Below, piece by piece: positions 54,720 to 63,125 of a stretch of 64,000 bases of DNA. Made by a program: the position numbers and the translations under genes. Below the pieces are notes generated by a model, which did no database searches, was not told the DNA's origin, and saw only the letters and a list, made by a program, of their open reading frames with translations. How positions within the stretch are numbered: the first letter of the stretch is position 1; every line of letters begins with the position of its first letter. The DNA is from Marinobacter sp. F3R08 (GTDB taxonomy: Bacteria > Pseudomonadota > Gammaproteobacteria > Pseudomonadales > Oleiphilaceae), in the NCBI RefSeq assembly GCF_018860425.1, contig NZ_JAHKPI010000015.1, positions 248,001 to 312,000 of the forward strand. Direction: 5' to 3'.

Positions 54720-54755
54720 AGCCAGCCTGAAAACAAGCTGGCTCAAGGATCTGTT

Positions 54756-55826
54756 ATGAGTGATCAACCCATTATCTTTGAAGAGTGGAAAACCGGCGAT
54801 GGCGCGCTGATTGCCGTGGCCCGGCTGAATACGCCCAAAGCTCTGAACTCGCTGTCTCTGGAAATGATCCGGTTACTGACACCGCAACTGAAGCGTTGGG
54901 CGGACGATCCTGCAATCCAGGCCGTGTGGCTGGAAGCAGAGGGTGACAAGGCATTCTGCGCTGGCGGCGATATTGTCGCCCTGTATCGGAGCATGACGGA
55001 GCCCCAGGGCGCCAGTGAGGGTGAGGCCTTCTTCACTGAGGAGTATGAGCTGGATTACCTGATCCACACCTTCCCGAAGCCGATCGTATGCTGGGGGCAT
55101 GGCATCGTGATGGGTGGCGGTATGGGTATCATGGAGGGGGCCTCCCATCGGGTGGTTACCGAGGGTTCGAAGCTCGCCATGCCGGAGATTACCATCGGTC
55201 TTTATCCTGACGTTGCCGCCGGCTGGTTCCTCAACCGGACGCCTGGCCGTACCGGCATGTTTCTGGGGCTGACCGGGGCACGCCTTAACGGAGCGGATGC
55301 GGTCTTCACTGGCCTGGCTGATCGTTTCATCCGGCACGACCTCAAAGCGGATGTTGTAGATGCGCTGTGTAAACGCAGCTGGCAGGGTGAGGATGCCCAC
55401 GCAGTGGTCGGTGGTGTGCTTCGCCAATACGAGCGTGAGAGCGCAGACGCCATGCCGGAATCACCGGTACGTACCCATTTCGACGAGATCAACAGGGTTA
55501 CCGATGCGGATTCCCTGGAAGCGACCATCAATCAGCTGAAAGAGCTGTCCGGTGGCGACGGATGGGTAGCCAAGGCAACCCGCTCCCTGGCGGGTGCCTC
55601 ACCCACCTCCCTGGCTCTGGTCTGGGGCCATCTGCAGCGCTGCAAACACGATAGCCTGAAGGAAGTCCTCGATAAGGAACTGGTGCTCTCCATCAGATGC
55701 CTGACCAAGGGGGAGTTTGCAGAAGGTATACGCGCGCTTCTGATCGACAAGGACCAGCAGCCTCGCTGGCGGTATGCGTCCCTTGCTGAAATGGAAAACG
55801 AGTGGATTGACGATTTTTTCAAGTAA
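54756..55826 (+). CDS. 3-hydroxyisobutyryl-CoA hydrolase
   Basis: A 356-residue crotonase-fold thioesterase of the HIBCH group. Distinguishing blocks are FCAGGDIVALYRSM, FFTEEYELDYLIHTFPKP, HGIVMGGGMGIMEGA and the catalytic region LAMPEITIGLYPDVAAGWFLNR. It releases 3-hydroxyisobutyrate so that mmsB can oxidise it. It lies 36 bases after the hydratase gene in the same direction. Confidence 0.9.
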   Translation: MSDQPIIFEEWKTGDGALIAVARLNTPKALNSLSLEMIRLLTPQLKRWADDPAIQAVWLEAEGDKAFCAGGDIVALYRSMTEPQGASEGEAFFTEEYELDYLIHTFPKPIVCWGHGIVMGGGMGIMEGASHRVVTEGSKLAMPEITIGLYPDVAAGWFLNRTPGRTGMFLGLTGARLNGADAVFTGLADRFIRHDLKADVVDALCKRSWQGEDAHAVVGGVLRQYERESADAMPESPVRTHFDEINRVTDADSLEATINQLKELSGGDGWVAKATRSLAGASPTSLALVWGHLQRCKHDSLKEVLDKELVLSIRCLTKGEFAEGIRALLIDKDQQPRWRYASLAEMENEWIDDFFK

Positions 55827-55836
55827 CAACCCAAAG

Positions 55837-55856
55837 GGCCGCCGGTAACGGCGGCC
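55837..55856. other. GC-rich intercistronic hairpin
   Basis: GGCCGCCG (55837-55844) pairs with CGGCGGCC (55849-55856) over GTAA. It lies between the hydrolase gene and mmsB with no T-run, so it is probably an mRNA stabilising stem rather than a terminator. Confidence 0.5.
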
Positions 55857-55890
55857 TGCGCAAAGCAATACAACAATAAGGGGAAAAGAC

Positions 55891-56778
55891 ATGGCAAAAA
55901 TTACCTTCATCGGCCTCGGTAACATGGGCGGCCCCATGGCCAGCAACCTGGTAAAAGCGGGTCACGAAGTTACAGTATTCGACCTTTCGAAAGAGGCGGT
56001 GGCTACTCTGGTGGCTGAGGGCGCAAAAACCTCAGACACCGCCCACGAGGCAGCCAGTGGTGCTGAGTGCGTCATTACCATGTTGCCAGCAGGGCAGCAC
56101 GTGGAAGCGGTTTACCTGGGGGATGATGGACTGCTGGCCAGACTGCCGGCGGGTACCCTCGTTATCGATTCATCTACCATCGCGCCGGAAACAGCACGGA
56201 GCGTGGCCGAGGTGGCAAGAGCGAAGGATATTCCGTTCCTCGATGCGCCTGTGTCCGGCGGTGTCGGTGGCGCCCAGGCCGGCACGCTGACCTTCATTTG
56301 CGGCGGCGCGGAAGAGACCTTTGCCAGGGCCAGGCCGATTCTTGATGCCATGGGCAAGAACATCTTTCACGCTGGTGATCATGGCTCGGGCCAGGTAGCC
56401 AAAATCTGCAATAACATGCTGCTGGCGATTTTGATGGCAGGCACCAGTGAAGCGCTGGCATTGGGCGTAAAGAACGGTCTGGATCCCGCGGTACTCTCGG
56501 AAATCATGAAGCAGAGTTCGGGTGGCAACTGGGCGCTGAATGTGTACAACCCCTGGCCTGGTGTGATGGAGAACGCGCCGGCGTCCCGCAATTATGAGGG
56601 TGGCTTCCTGGTCAATCTGATGACCAAAGATCTCGGACTGGCGTTCGATAATGCGGTTAAAAACCAGGCCTCCATTCCTATGGGCTCACTGGCTCGCAAC
56701 CTGTTCTCGCTCCACGCAGGGCAGGGTAACGGCACGCTCGACTTCTCAAGCATCCAGCGCCTGTACAAGCCGGAATAA
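55891..56778 (+). CDS. mmsB: 3-hydroxyisobutyrate dehydrogenase
   Basis: A 295-residue NAD-dependent beta-hydroxyacid dehydrogenase. The NAD motif is FIGLGNMGGPMA at residues 5-16, the substrate loop is DAPVSGGVGGAQAGTL and the catalytic Lys is in GSGQVAKICNNMLL. It converts 3-hydroxyisobutyrate to methylmalonate semialdehyde, the MmsA substrate. Ends at a good terminator. Confidence 0.92.
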   Translation: MAKITFIGLGNMGGPMASNLVKAGHEVTVFDLSKEAVATLVAEGAKTSDTAHEAASGAECVITMLPAGQHVEAVYLGDDGLLARLPAGTLVIDSSTIAPETARSVAEVARAKDIPFLDAPVSGGVGGAQAGTLTFICGGAEETFARARPILDAMGKNIFHAGDHGSGQVAKICNNMLLAILMAGTSEALALGVKNGLDPAVLSEIMKQSSGGNWALNVYNPWPGVMENAPASRNYEGGFLVNLMTKDLGLAFDNAVKNQASIPMGSLARNLFSLHAGQGNGTLDFSSIQRLYKPE

Positions 56779-56796
56779 ATCGACTTCCAGGACGGT

Positions 56797-56830
56797 TCCA
56801 TGGGTACGATGGATTGTGCCCATGGATTTC
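56797..56830 (+). terminator. Terminator of the valine operon
   Basis: TCCATGGGTAC (56797-56807) pairs with GTGCCCATGGA (56816-56826), one G-T wobble, and is followed by TTTC and a pyrimidine-rich run. It lies 18 bases after the mmsB stop. Confidence 0.75.
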
Positions 56831-57006
56831 TCCTCTCCCGCCCCCGTTACTTCCTTCAGCTTTCAAGTAATTGTTTACACTAGTGGTTTCTAAGACGACA
56901 GGTCGCGAATCGTGTGGCAACGCGTTATCGTTGTCATGAGCCTGATTCCTCATTTCAGGCTACAATTCCAGGTTACTCATCTATTCGCAGCACACGAGGT
57001 CCGTTA

Positions 57007-59430
57007 ATGGCAGGCGTCGACATGGGAGCGAAATACCAGGTACTCAAACAGCAGTACGTCCAGGGTCTGCCGAGCCGCCTGGAGGAATTGCGTACATCCT
57101 GGAACCGGTTGCGGCATGTCAGCTGGAGCGCGAAAGTCTTGTCGTTCATGGAGCAGTCCGCTCACAAACTGGCCGGAAGTGGCAGTACCTTTCAGTTTCC
57201 TGACATCAGCGAGAGCGCCAGGATACTGGAAGAGCAGCTACAGCAGTTGCTGGATAAACCAGATCCGACGCCGGCGGAGAGGAACCGGATTGAGGTATCG
57301 CTTGGGGTGCTGGAGCGGGCTATCGAGCTGGCGATCAATGCCGGCAACCCTGAAGAGGCCGCCGGAGCCTTGGCGGAGGTGGAGAAAAAGCACTACCGCA
57401 TCGCCATTGTGGACGACGATGACAGCCAGGTGGCCCGTCTGAAAGAGTGGCTGGAGGCTCGGGATTACGCTGTCGATACCTTCGACACACCAGGGGCATA
57501 CAACGAAAAACCAGATGATCACCGCTACCACCTGATTTTGCTGGGCATGAGTTTCCCCGGGGGCGTGCTTGCGGGAGTCACTCTTCTGGAGCGCCTGAAG
57601 TCCCGGATGGACGCTGCCAGCCCGGTGATCATGATGTCGGCACGCAGCGACATGGTCGCCCGTATGCGGGCATTGAGGGCCGGTGCCGATTTCTATCTTA
57701 CCAAGCCCCTGGATCTTGGCGTCCTGGAAAAACGAATCGAGCAACTTCTGAGTGTCGATAAGGGTGCCCGGCAGCGAATTCTCTGGGTTGAGGACGACAG
57801 CGACCAGCTTGCCTACTACCAGACCCTGCTGTTGGACGAAGGCTATGAGGTCGAGGGGTTGACCCAGCCGGTTCGGATTCTCGAGCGCATTGAGCAGTTC
57901 CGGCCGGACGCAATTGTGCTGGATCATGAAATGCCTGGTATACAGGGTTTGGAGCTGGCTCGGGTGTTGCGTCAGGATGCCCGTTACATGACCATTCCCA
58001 TCCTCTTCGTGTCCGCATCGCAGTCGGTGTCGGATCATCTCGAACAGTACGCTATGGTGGGAAACGAGGTCTTCCGGAAACCGCTGGATAATCAGCGCTT
58101 TCTCAAAGCTCTTCATGATCACCTTGTCCAGGCCCAGCGTGTGTCAGCCAGGGTTAATCTGGTAAGCAAACGCAAAGAACGCCAGGGTCTTCAGAATCAT
58201 GATTATTTCCTGACAGAGTTGGCCGCCTCGCTGGCCTGTTTCGATGTTTCGCCGGACAGTCGGCCCCGTTTTCTTATCCAGGTTGGCATTGATCGTGAAG
58301 AATTTCTGCGCGCACAGCACGGTGCCCGTGCTCTGGCCCGGCTGACAGCCTGCATGGAGCAGCACTTTGCGAGCCAGCTGGGTGTGAAGGATTCCGGCTG
58401 TGCCCTTGGGGGAGGCAGTTTCCTGTTTCAGGTGAATGTACCCATGTCAGAGGCGCCGGCTATCTGCCTGGAGCGCTTCCTCCAGCGTTTGAACAGTCCG
58501 CAATGGAGCCTGGGGAAGCCCGCCACGCCAGTCACTGTGAGTATGGGCGTATTGCCGCTTACCGATGCGTTGAATGAAGACAAGGCCCTGCTGGAAGTAG
58601 AGCGCGCCTGCGGCGAGGCAATGCTGGCCGAAGGTCCGAAGGTGGTATGGTGCCAGCCTCCCGAGCGGGCTGACCACAGCAAACCGGACACTCGTATTCG
58701 CGAGTTACTGGATGCCCGTTCTTTCACGCTGCATTATCAGCCGATTGTGAATATGGATTCCGGTGATACCCTGTTCGAGGCGCTGGTGCGGCTGTTGGAT
58801 GAAAATGATGCCATCTACCTGCCCGACCAGTTTTTACCACTTCTGAATCAGGACGGCGCCGAGGCGTTTCATGAGCTCGATCGCTGGGTTATGGAGCACG
58901 CGTTGGGTGGGCTGTCGAAACTGGCAGGCAAAGCTGCGGCCAGCCATTCCGTGGTCATCAAGTTCGCGTCTTCATTGGCAGACGTGGAAAAGATGTTGCC
59001 ATTCCTGAGCAGCGGGATGCGCAATGCAGGCATCAAGGGAGAACGTCGCGTCTATGCGGCACTCTCGAGCCGTACCGTGATCAAGGAGGTCGCCAGGACA
59101 AGGCAGCTGCTGAGTGTGCTGCAGGAGATGGACTGCGGCTTGATTCTTGAACACCTCGACAGCAGCACGACTTCCATTGATCTGCTGAAAGAACTGCAAT
59201 CGGTGGACTTCGTCAAGCTGGCTCCCAAATACGGCGCAAGTGCGGAACAGACGCCGGAGCTGGAAGACTTCTTGCGGCAACTGGCAGGCATCTTCGGCTC
59301 TTCTTTGCCGATCGTGGCCACCCGGGTGGAAGATGCTACGGCTCTTTCCTGGTTCTGGGAGCGCGGCGTTCGGTATTTTCAGGGGTACTTTATCCAGGCG
59401 CCTGAAGTGGCGATGGATTTCGAAATCTAG
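57007..59430 (+). CDS. Hpt-REC-REC-GGDEF-EAL signalling hub with degenerate domains
   Basis: An 807-residue protein. Domain order: Hpt with HKLAGSG near residue 52, a receiver (about 128-245) whose phospho-acceptor position is Gly180 (HLILLGMSF), a second receiver (about 260-375) with an intact VLDHEMPG (Asp306), a GGDEF domain whose signature is GGGSF near 467, and an EAL domain from about 570. EAL is written EAL in FEALVRLL (590), but the DDFGTG block reads LEHLDSSTTS and other metal ligands are absent. So neither c-di-GMP enzyme looks active; the EAL may bind c-di-GMP. GAGGT precedes the ATG at 57007. Confidence 0.85.
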   Translation: MAGVDMGAKYQVLKQQYVQGLPSRLEELRTSWNRLRHVSWSAKVLSFMEQSAHKLAGSGSTFQFPDISESARILEEQLQQLLDKPDPTPAERNRIEVSLGVLERAIELAINAGNPEEAAGALAEVEKKHYRIAIVDDDDSQVARLKEWLEARDYAVDTFDTPGAYNEKPDDHRYHLILLGMSFPGGVLAGVTLLERLKSRMDAASPVIMMSARSDMVARMRALRAGADFYLTKPLDLGVLEKRIEQLLSVDKGARQRILWVEDDSDQLAYYQTLLLDEGYEVEGLTQPVRILERIEQFRPDAIVLDHEMPGIQGLELARVLRQDARYMTIPILFVSASQSVSDHLEQYAMVGNEVFRKPLDNQRFLKALHDHLVQAQRVSARVNLVSKRKERQGLQNHDYFLTELAASLACFDVSPDSRPRFLIQVGIDREEFLRAQHGARALARLTACMEQHFASQLGVKDSGCALGGGSFLFQVNVPMSEAPAICLERFLQRLNSPQWSLGKPATPVTVSMGVLPLTDALNEDKALLEVERACGEAMLAEGPKVVWCQPPERADHSKPDTRIRELLDARSFTLHYQPIVNMDSGDTLFEALVRLLDENDAIYLPDQFLPLLNQDGAEAFHELDRWVMEHALGGLSKLAGKAAASHSVVIKFASSLADVEKMLPFLSSGMRNAGIKGERRVYAALSSRTVIKEVARTRQLLSVLQEMDCGLILEHLDSSTTSIDLLKELQSVDFVKLAPKYGASAEQTPELEDFLRQLAGIFGSSLPIVATRVEDATALSWFWERGVRYFQGYFIQAPEVAMDFEI

Positions 59431-59530
59431 ACTTCAGTGCACCCCGACACACTGAAAGGTAGACTGGTCGCTCCAATCGCCGGTGCGAATCCTTCGGACC
59501 GGATTTTATTCAACGTACACAGGGCTCCTC

Positions 59531-60634
59531 ATGGGCGACCAATCGACAGACAATGAACCGGTAGTGCAGGGCAAGCGGCCTCTGATTTCATCGGATCTTG
59601 CCACTCCAATTTATGGATTGTTTGGCCTTGGTATCCTGTACACCTTGTATGTCGCTCACCAGATCGTTCTGCCCATCATTCTTGCCGTCATGACGAGTCT
59701 GCTGCTGTCTCCGTTGGTGAAACGAGCCTATGTGAAATGGCGCATACCGAAGATGTTAAGCTCACTGATTCTGGTCCTGTTTGTTCTGACGGGTATTGTT
59801 GGCATCACCCTTGCCGTTGCTACGCCAGCTGTGACCTGGGCCGAAGAGGTGCCGCAGGGCATTTCGCGGTTGCTGGTGGGTGAAAGTGAGATCAGTCGCC
59901 AGATTGCCAGGGTATCGGAGTCTGCACAGCAGGTTGAGAAATCGGTAGAGGAGCTCTCCGAGACACAAAAAAAGCAGCCAACTGCCGTGGTGCTGCAAAC
60001 CGAATCCTGGCGCAGTCAGTTAATGACCAAGGCCCGGAATGGTATCGCTGGACTTGCGCTGGCCCTGGCACTGACCTATTTCCTGTTGGTGAGTGGTGAT
60101 CGCCTGATCAAGAATTTCGTGCGTCAGCTCCCCGTTGATCAACGCCGAACGGTGTTACGTATCACCCGCGATTCGCAACAACAGATTGCCCAGTACCTTG
60201 GCGTTCTGGGCTTGAGCAACCTTTCTGTCGGCGCAACCACTGGTCTGATGTGCTGGGCAGTTGGCCTTCCAGATCCGGCTGTCTGGGGGCTGGTCGCCGG
60301 GCTGGCCCGGTTTATTCCGTACCTGGGCGTCATCCTCTCCATATCCATGCTCACGGTTGTTTCGGCGATCAGTCTTGATGAACTCTGGATGATGGCAATC
60401 GCACCGCTGGGATTCCTTGGTCTGACGACTCTGGTGGGCTTTTTTATCGAGCCCTGGATTCACGGCTTTCGTATGGCTATCAATCCGGTGATTATCTTTG
60501 TTTCGATCTTCTTCTGGGGCTGGCTCTGGGGGCCGGTGGGTGTGCTTCTGGCAGTACCACTGATGACGGTTATCCAGGTAGTGCTCAAGCAGATTCCCCA
60601 GCTGCGTCCTGTCTACAAGGTGATAGCACGCTAG
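59531..60634 (+). CDS. AI-2E family transporter
   Basis: A 367-residue membrane protein with about seven helices. The layout is DUF20/AI-2E: N-terminal paired helices (IVLPIILAVMTSLLLSPLV), a coiled middle (RQIARVSESAQQVEKSVEEL) and a C-terminal group of helices including GLVAGLARFIPYLGVILS and FFWGWLWGPVGVLLAVPLM. The family includes TqsA and Na+/H+ exchangers, so the name does not fix the substrate. The ATG at 59531 has AGGG upstream. Confidence 0.85.
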   Translation: MGDQSTDNEPVVQGKRPLISSDLATPIYGLFGLGILYTLYVAHQIVLPIILAVMTSLLLSPLVKRAYVKWRIPKMLSSLILVLFVLTGIVGITLAVATPAVTWAEEVPQGISRLLVGESEISRQIARVSESAQQVEKSVEELSETQKKQPTAVVLQTESWRSQLMTKARNGIAGLALALALTYFLLVSGDRLIKNFVRQLPVDQRRTVLRITRDSQQQIAQYLGVLGLSNLSVGATTGLMCWAVGLPDPAVWGLVAGLARFIPYLGVILSISMLTVVSAISLDELWMMAIAPLGFLGLTTLVGFFIEPWIHGFRMAINPVIIFVSIFFWGWLWGPVGVLLAVPLMTVIQVVLKQIPQLRPVYKVIAR

Positions 60635-60748
60635 AGTCAAGGGAATGCCTGAATAATGGATACCCGTAACAGGCCCTGACACTCTCTGGAATCTCACCTA
60701 TCCTCTCTGAATACCCGAAATTCAGCAAACAGGGAGGATCGTTGGCCC

Positions 60749-61891
60749 ATGATCCCGAATACCATGAAAGCCATGGTTCTCACCGGTCACGGTGATATCG
60801 ATAAACTGGAGTATCAGGATGTGTCTGTTCCGGCCCCTGGCCCGGGAGAGGTGCTTGTCCAGGTCACGGCAACGGCAAAGAACAACACCGACCGCAAGGC
60901 GCGTGAAGGGCTTTATCCCACCAAAAAAGGCGAAATGACATCCTTCCAGATGGGTGGCAAGCCTACCTTGGTGTTTCCGCGGATACAGGGTGCGGATATT
61001 GCCGGTCGCGTTGCGGCCGTCGGTGCTGGTGTGGATGAGTCCCGTATCGGCGAACGGGGCCTGCTGGATTTCAACATCTACGCCAATGACCGGCGGGATA
61101 TCAATCTCACGCCCGATTATTTTGGCCATGGTGCTGATGGGGGCTACGCGGAATTCGTGGTTCTGCCGGCAGACCAGTTCCACTCCATTCCCAACCCCGA
61201 TCTGGCAGATGCCGAACTGGCGTCCATGGGGATGTGTTCTTACCAGACCGCTATGCACATGCTTACATCGGCCAACATCAAGGCTGGCGAACGGGTTTTG
61301 GTTACCGGGGCCAGTGGTGGCGTTGGCACGGCCCTGATACAACTCTGCCGGATCCTGGGGGCTACCCCCTATGCACTGAGCAAACAGGATAAAGCGGAGG
61401 CCCTGATGGAGCTGGGCGCGGAGGCCGTGCTGGATCGCTCCGATATGGGAACCTTCGTGGATCGGGTGAAAAAGGCAACCGGTGGCAAGCCCATTGATGC
61501 GGTGATGGACCTGGTGGGCGGTGAAATGACCGATGCGTTCATCGACACCATGATCTTCGATATGAACGCCCGTAGTACCTACCCGCGCCTGAGTATTGCC
61601 GGCGCCAGCGGCGGTAATATCAGCGAAATCCTGTGGACCAGGATCTATCTCTACCAGGTGCAGATTTTCGGGGTATCCCATGGTACCCGGGAAGAAGCGG
61701 AACAATTGATGGCATGGATCCGGAGTGGACAGCTTAAACCGGTTCTGCACGGCGCATTCCGGCTTTCCGATTTGCATCGGGCAGAAGAGTATTTTGTGAA
61801 CCGGGGGAGCAATTATCTCGGCAAGATCGTGATTGTTCCCGACTCACAATGGGAAGAACACGGCAAATCCTGGTCACTGGAGCGTACCTGA
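60749..61891 (+). CDS. Zinc-independent quinone reductase-like MDR dehydrogenase
   Basis: A 380-residue medium-chain dehydrogenase/reductase of the quinone oxidoreductase type. Residues 20-150 form the GroES-like domain (PGEVLVQVTATAKNNTDRKAREGLYP), and the cofactor motif is LVTGASGGVGTALIQL near residues 190-205. The structural zinc cysteines are absent. It reduces quinones or enones with NADPH; substrate unknown. GGGAGG lies 11 bases before the ATG. The stop shares a base with the next start (TGATG), so the pair is translationally coupled. Confidence 0.82.
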   Translation: MIPNTMKAMVLTGHGDIDKLEYQDVSVPAPGPGEVLVQVTATAKNNTDRKAREGLYPTKKGEMTSFQMGGKPTLVFPRIQGADIAGRVAAVGAGVDESRIGERGLLDFNIYANDRRDINLTPDYFGHGADGGYAEFVVLPADQFHSIPNPDLADAELASMGMCSYQTAMHMLTSANIKAGERVLVTGASGGVGTALIQLCRILGATPYALSKQDKAEALMELGAEAVLDRSDMGTFVDRVKKATGGKPIDAVMDLVGGEMTDAFIDTMIFDMNARSTYPRLSIAGASGGNISEILWTRIYLYQVQIFGVSHGTREEAEQLMAWIRSGQLKPVLHGAFRLSDLHRAEEYFVNRGSNYLGKIVIVPDSQWEEHGKSWSLERT

Positions 61892-62952
61892 TGAAACCTG
61901 AACTGACCCTGCAGTTGATGGATACTCATGCTGGCGGTGATGTCAGTCGCATCGTAACCGGAGGAATTGATCCGTTGCCGGGCGAGTCGGTCCGGGCGCA
62001 GATGGAATATTTGCGGGACGATGCGGATGGCTTGCGGAGGCTGTTGCTGGAAGAGCCATACGGGGTGCCTGAAATGTCTGTGGATTTGCTGGTTCCGCCC
62101 AAGGATCCCCGGGCTGCCGCTGGTTACATCATCATGGAAGTCATGGGTTACCCGATATACTCCGGCTCCAACACCATTTGCACCGCTACTGCTGTGCTTG
62201 AATCAGGCATCGTGCCAAAACGGGAAGGCCGGCAAAGCTTCATGCTGGAATCCCCGGCTGGTCTGGTCCAGATTGACGCGACGGTGCATGACGGTGTGGT
62301 GGAATCCATCACCTGTGAAGGCCTGCCAAGCTATATCCATACTTACAGGGCCACCATCGATGTACCCTCCCTGGGGGAGGTCACCTACAGTGTGGCCTAC
62401 AGCGGCGGTTTTTATGCGTTGGTTGATGCAACCAGCATGGGCTTTGATCTGACTCTGGACGAAGAGCGCAAGCTGGCAGAAACCGCCCACGCCATCGTCG
62501 AGGCCATTCAGGCCGACCGGGGCTTTTCCCATTACACCCTGGGCGACGTGGGCCCGCTCCCGTTTCTTCACTTTATGGGGCCTGTGGAGCACGTAGCCGA
62601 GGGCTATTACCGTTCCCGCTCTGCCACCTATGTGCATCCCGGTGTGATTTGCCGAAGCACCACGGGCACTGGCACGTCGGCCCGCCTGGCATTGATGAAC
62701 TATGAGGGCCGCATTCAACCGGGGGACAAGCTGGAGACAGTGTCGCTGAGAGAAACCGGTTTTATCGGTGAATTTACCTCGGTTGAGAAAGAGGGTGAGT
62801 ACCAGGTGATCAAGAACAGCATCACCGGGAAGGGCTATGTCATTGCCCGCTCTGACATTGTTGTAAACTGTGATGATCCGATGGTTGAGTGTGGCTCCCT
62901 GCATCACATCCTGTCGAGCCGCCATCCCGGGAAAAACACGCCTCAATCCTGA
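61891..62952 (+). CDS. Proline racemase family protein, Ser/Thr active-site type
   Basis: A 353-residue member of the proline racemase/hydroxyproline epimerase/trans-3-hydroxyproline dehydratase superfamily. The start DTHAGGDVSRIVTGG and the block EPYGVPEMSVDLLVPP are typical. In racemases the first catalytic Cys lies in a CGH motif; here the segment is YSGSNTIC, with Ser. The second Cys (CGTGTSAK) is replaced by Thr in RSTTGTGTSARLALM. So it should not racemise proline; dehydration of a hydroxyproline-like substrate is possible. Coupled to the MDR gene. Confidence 0.82.
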   Translation: MKPELTLQLMDTHAGGDVSRIVTGGIDPLPGESVRAQMEYLRDDADGLRRLLLEEPYGVPEMSVDLLVPPKDPRAAAGYIIMEVMGYPIYSGSNTICTATAVLESGIVPKREGRQSFMLESPAGLVQIDATVHDGVVESITCEGLPSYIHTYRATIDVPSLGEVTYSVAYSGGFYALVDATSMGFDLTLDEERKLAETAHAIVEAIQADRGFSHYTLGDVGPLPFLHFMGPVEHVAEGYYRSRSATYVHPGVICRSTTGTGTSARLALMNYEGRIQPGDKLETVSLRETGFIGEFTSVEKEGEYQVIKNSITGKGYVIARSDIVVNCDDPMVECGSLHHILSSRHPGKNTPQS

Positions 62953-63054
62953 GGTCCTTTCGCAATCTCCTGACAGGGCGCGGTATATCTGCTGCGCCCG
63001 CTTCTCCTCCTCATAAAATTCCTTAAACATCTGTGTTTTTGGCTTGATGTTTAC

Positions 63055-63066
63055 CTTTACGTAAAG
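63055..63066. promoter_or_regulatory. Perfect palindrome upstream of the acyl-CoA synthetase gene
   Basis: CTTTACGTAAAG is a perfect 12-base palindrome 60 bases before the ATG, in an AT-rich promoter region. It resembles MerR- or TetR-type catabolic operator cores such as LiuR sites, but the regulator cannot be named from sequence. Confidence 0.4.
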
Positions 63067-63125
63067 TGAAGCCTGTGGTAAACCTTGACCCGTGCTTTCA
63101 ATGATAAAAACAATAGGAGTTGAGA

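Noticed and set aside
59531..60634. Quorum-signal AI-2 exporter role for the AI-2E family protein
   Set aside because: The family name does not prove AI-2 transport; members also move Na+/H+ and no LuxS gene is nearby.
60722..61777. A 351-residue minus-strand frame opposite the MDR gene
   Set aside because: Shadow of the dehydrogenase gene; no domain or start signal.
62976..62999. GGGCGC/GCGCCC stem after the proline racemase gene
   Set aside because: Six base pairs around a 12-base loop; only a weak candidate terminator, so not listed.
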